Assembly (NCBI GenBank): GCA_964395835.1
Contig: CAYNBJ010000002.1
Span: forward strand, 124,001 to 188,000
DNA from: LLD-282 sp964395835
GTDB taxonomy: Bacteria; Pseudomonadota; Gammaproteobacteria; Berkiellales; Berkiellaceae
Reading direction: 5' to 3'
DNA: 64,000 nucleotides
Shown here: positions 62,918 through 64,000 of the stretch, piece by piece
How the letters are laid out: the number at the start of each line of letters is the position of its first letter
Numbering within the stretch: the first letter of the stretch is position 1
The notes under the pieces: generated by a model
Database searches by the model: none
Seen by the model: the letters and a program-made list of their open reading frames with translations, nothing else
Told to the model about the DNA's origin: nothing
Program-made: the position numbers and the translations under genes

Positions 62918-63475
62918 TTAGAGCAGCGTTTCTGTTATCTGTTTTTTTTGTGACTCCAGAGGCTGCGTATAATCTCTATCTATATTATTTTTGTTTCTCA
63001 AAAAAATTAAATTTAATGCATATCTGAGCGTTCTCCCCCCAGCAACACCGCTAATAAAATAAAAAAAATGAAATCGTGTTAGGCCGCATGTCCACGTAAT
63101 GACCTTTAGAGGGAAAGGTGTGAAGCTTCCAAGAAACGGAAGAAAAAACCCATAATGTAAAAGATGGGTTTTTCCTTGAGCGTAGAGTGAAAGTATGAAT
63201 TCGCCACTATATGTTAAGAGAATCTGACCTGCAAAATATGCCGTGCTGTAAGCAAAAATAGCCCCAAGTGTATTAGCTACTAGTGCTAATACAATAATTT
63301 TTAAGGCCCGATCTTTTTGCGCTAAAATGATCGGCGTTAAAATGAGTTCTGGAATCATAGGTAAAAAAATAGGTTCAATAAAACAAATCATCATCATCAA
63401 CCCAATAGCTTTTTTGGTTTTTGCTATGAGACTCATTCGTGTCTTGATGTGATGAAACCAGCTATAATCAGCCAT
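62918..63475 (-). CDS. YqaA-like membrane protein (VTT/DedA superfamily)
   Basis: A 185-residue protein with about five hydrophobic segments. IEPIFLPMIPELILTPIILA, LVANTLGAIFAYSTAYFAG and the PFPLKVITWTCGL-x-x-FHFFYFISG block correspond to the YqaA/SNARE-associated (VTT) family, whose members shape membrane or move lipids. GAGAG precedes the ATG by about 10 bases. The biological role here is unknown. Confidence 0.72.
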   Translation of the reverse strand: MADYSWFHHIKTRMSLIAKTKKAIGLMMMICFIEPIFLPMIPELILTPIILAQKDRALKIIVLALVANTLGAIFAYSTAYFAGQILLTYSGEFILSLYAQGKTHLLHYGFFLPFLGSFTPFPLKVITWTCGLTRFHFFYFISGVAGGRTLRYALNLIFLRNKNNIDRDYTQPLESQKKQITETLL

Positions 63476-63543
63476 AAATGCGTTGCTCTCTATTTTTGTT
63501 ATACATAAAGGACATATGTAATTATATCACCTAAGGAAAGATC

Positions 63544-63816
63544 ATGAAAGAATGGGTTATTTTTCAATCAAGAAGAGGAATGAAAGAACTTGATTTAATT
63601 TTAGAATGGTTTGCACATAGAGTGTATGAACGCCTGGAAAAGAAATCACAGATCTTATATCATGACTTTTTACAAGAAAGTGATGGCGATATATGGGACT
63701 GGTTTTTTCAGTTACGGCCAGCACCTGAAAAGTATCGCATTTTTTTGCATATTCTGCGGGAACATTTTTGCCCTCAGCACAAGTCTATTTTGGAGTTCTT
63801 TGATGATAAAATATAA
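63544..63816 (+). CDS. sdhE: succinate dehydrogenase flavin assembly factor SdhE
   Basis: Small helical protein that promotes covalent FAD attachment to succinate dehydrogenase. The key RGxxE motif is present as RRGMKELDL (G12, E15). Ribosome site AAGGAA precedes the ATG. The 90 residues match family length; the C-terminal helix is a little diverged. It overlaps the following transporter gene. Confidence 0.85.
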   Translation: MKEWVIFQSRRGMKELDLILEWFAHRVYERLEKKSQILYHDFLQESDGDIWDWFFQLRPAPEKYRIFLHILREHFCPQHKSILEFFDDKI

Positions 63817-64000
63817 TACAGCTTCGGCATTTATCTGCTCGATCGTCCTAGCTCTTTTTTTGCGTATCTTAGCACCTATGAGTATTGAGATTATTATTCC
63901 TTATTGCTCTTTTTTCGGGCAAGTGTTTTTACAATCTTTAATGATGGTGGTGGCGCCACTAGTGTTGGTATCGATTTTTTTGGGTGCTTTAAGAATTACA
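63803..64000 (+). CDS. dicarboxylate/amino acid:cation symporter, 5' part
   Basis: Open from the ATG at 63803, overlapping sdhE by 14 bases, to the window end (66 codons). Residues 10-28 form a membrane helix (ICSIVLALFLRILAP). GQVFLQSLMMVVAPLVLVSIFLGALRI then matches the DAACS family opening (G-x-x-FL-x-LIKM-x-x-x-PL-x-x-x-x-I). Likely imports C4-dicarboxylates or glutamate/aspartate; specificity cannot be read from this part. Confidence 0.8.
   Translation, partial: MIKYNTASAFICSIVLALFLRILAPMSIEIIIPYCSFFGQVFLQSLMMVVAPLVLVSIFLGALRIT

Noticed and set aside
1..64000. Assignment to Alphaproteobacteria (Holosporales/Rickettsiales), suggested by ankyrin richness and low GC
   Set aside because: Gene order of fab and ccm clusters, MutH, YheS, TtcA, RlmI and the SdhE motif fit Gammaproteobacteria better; kept only as an alternative because no rRNA is in the window.
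1..64000. tRNA, rRNA, tmRNA or insertion-sequence genes
   Set aside because: None could be seen by eye on either strand: no T-loop/anticodon pattern and no transposase-like frame. A covariance-model scan would be needed to exclude diverged RNA genes.

Overview
The window is about 64 kb of AT-rich DNA from a host-associated, probably intracellular, aerobic proteobacterium. Two things point that way: a dense set of ankyrin-repeat genes of the kind used as host-directed effectors, and a streamlined core genome with tight, overlapping operons. Several traits are more typical of Gammaproteobacteria (a Legionellales-like or other reduced lineage) than of Alphaproteobacteria: fabH-fabD-fabG in one run, ccmABCDEFH in one run, mutH, yheS, ttcA, rlmI, an SdhE with an RRGMxELD motif, and pepA beside lptFG. 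No rRNA or tRNA gene is visible, so the taxon is an inference.

Layout. 0.1-3.8 kb: a DUF3108 protein, a shortened Mrp-type ATPase, a Dps-like ferritin and a tyrosine recombinase. 3.8-13.5 kb: a single giant gene (about 3,235 codons) with scattered ankyrin repeats, a block of six 134-residue helical repeats and a C-terminal ABAB repeat block. 13.6-18.2 kb: hisS, lolC/E-type permease, lolD, a spermidine-synthase-like gene and mutH, all packed or overlapping. 18.3-22.7 kb (minus strand): an unrecognised membrane protein, then a CIO-type cytochrome bd oxidase (cydA, cydB and a 41-residue DUF2474-like subunit). 23.0-36.4 kb: an ankyrin island with seven intact ankyrin genes and one clear ankyrin pseudogene. 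36.7-39.3 kb (minus): fabH-fabD-fabG. 39.4-40.1 kb: a secreted low-complexity protein. 40.1-45.3 kb (minus): a System I cytochrome c maturation operon ccmABCDEFH plus two unknown small genes. It includes a 35-residue ccmD and a 46-residue membrane ORF that are easily missed. 45.5-48.7 kb: another large ankyrin gene that is a paralogue of the one at 23.1-25.8 kb. 48.9-61.7 kb (minus): housekeeping operons valS-yheS, a nitroreductase, ttcA-rluD, and pepA-lptF-lptG-rlmI. 61.9-64.0 kb: an RRM protein, two small unknown genes, a YqaA-type membrane protein, sdhE, and the start of a dicarboxylate/amino-acid symporter cut by the window edge.

How the genes work together. The ccm operon supplies c-type cytochromes, while cydAB gives a quinol oxidase that does not need them. 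sdhE serves succinate dehydrogenase. lolCD and lptFG maintain the outer membrane. fabHDG starts fatty-acid synthesis. hisS, valS, ttcA, rluD and rlmI serve translation. The accessory part is almost entirely ankyrin genes. Their in-frame tandem DNA repeats (102, 195, 402, 408 and 996 bp) show continuing expansion and reshuffling of repeat arrays, the most distinctive biology in the window.
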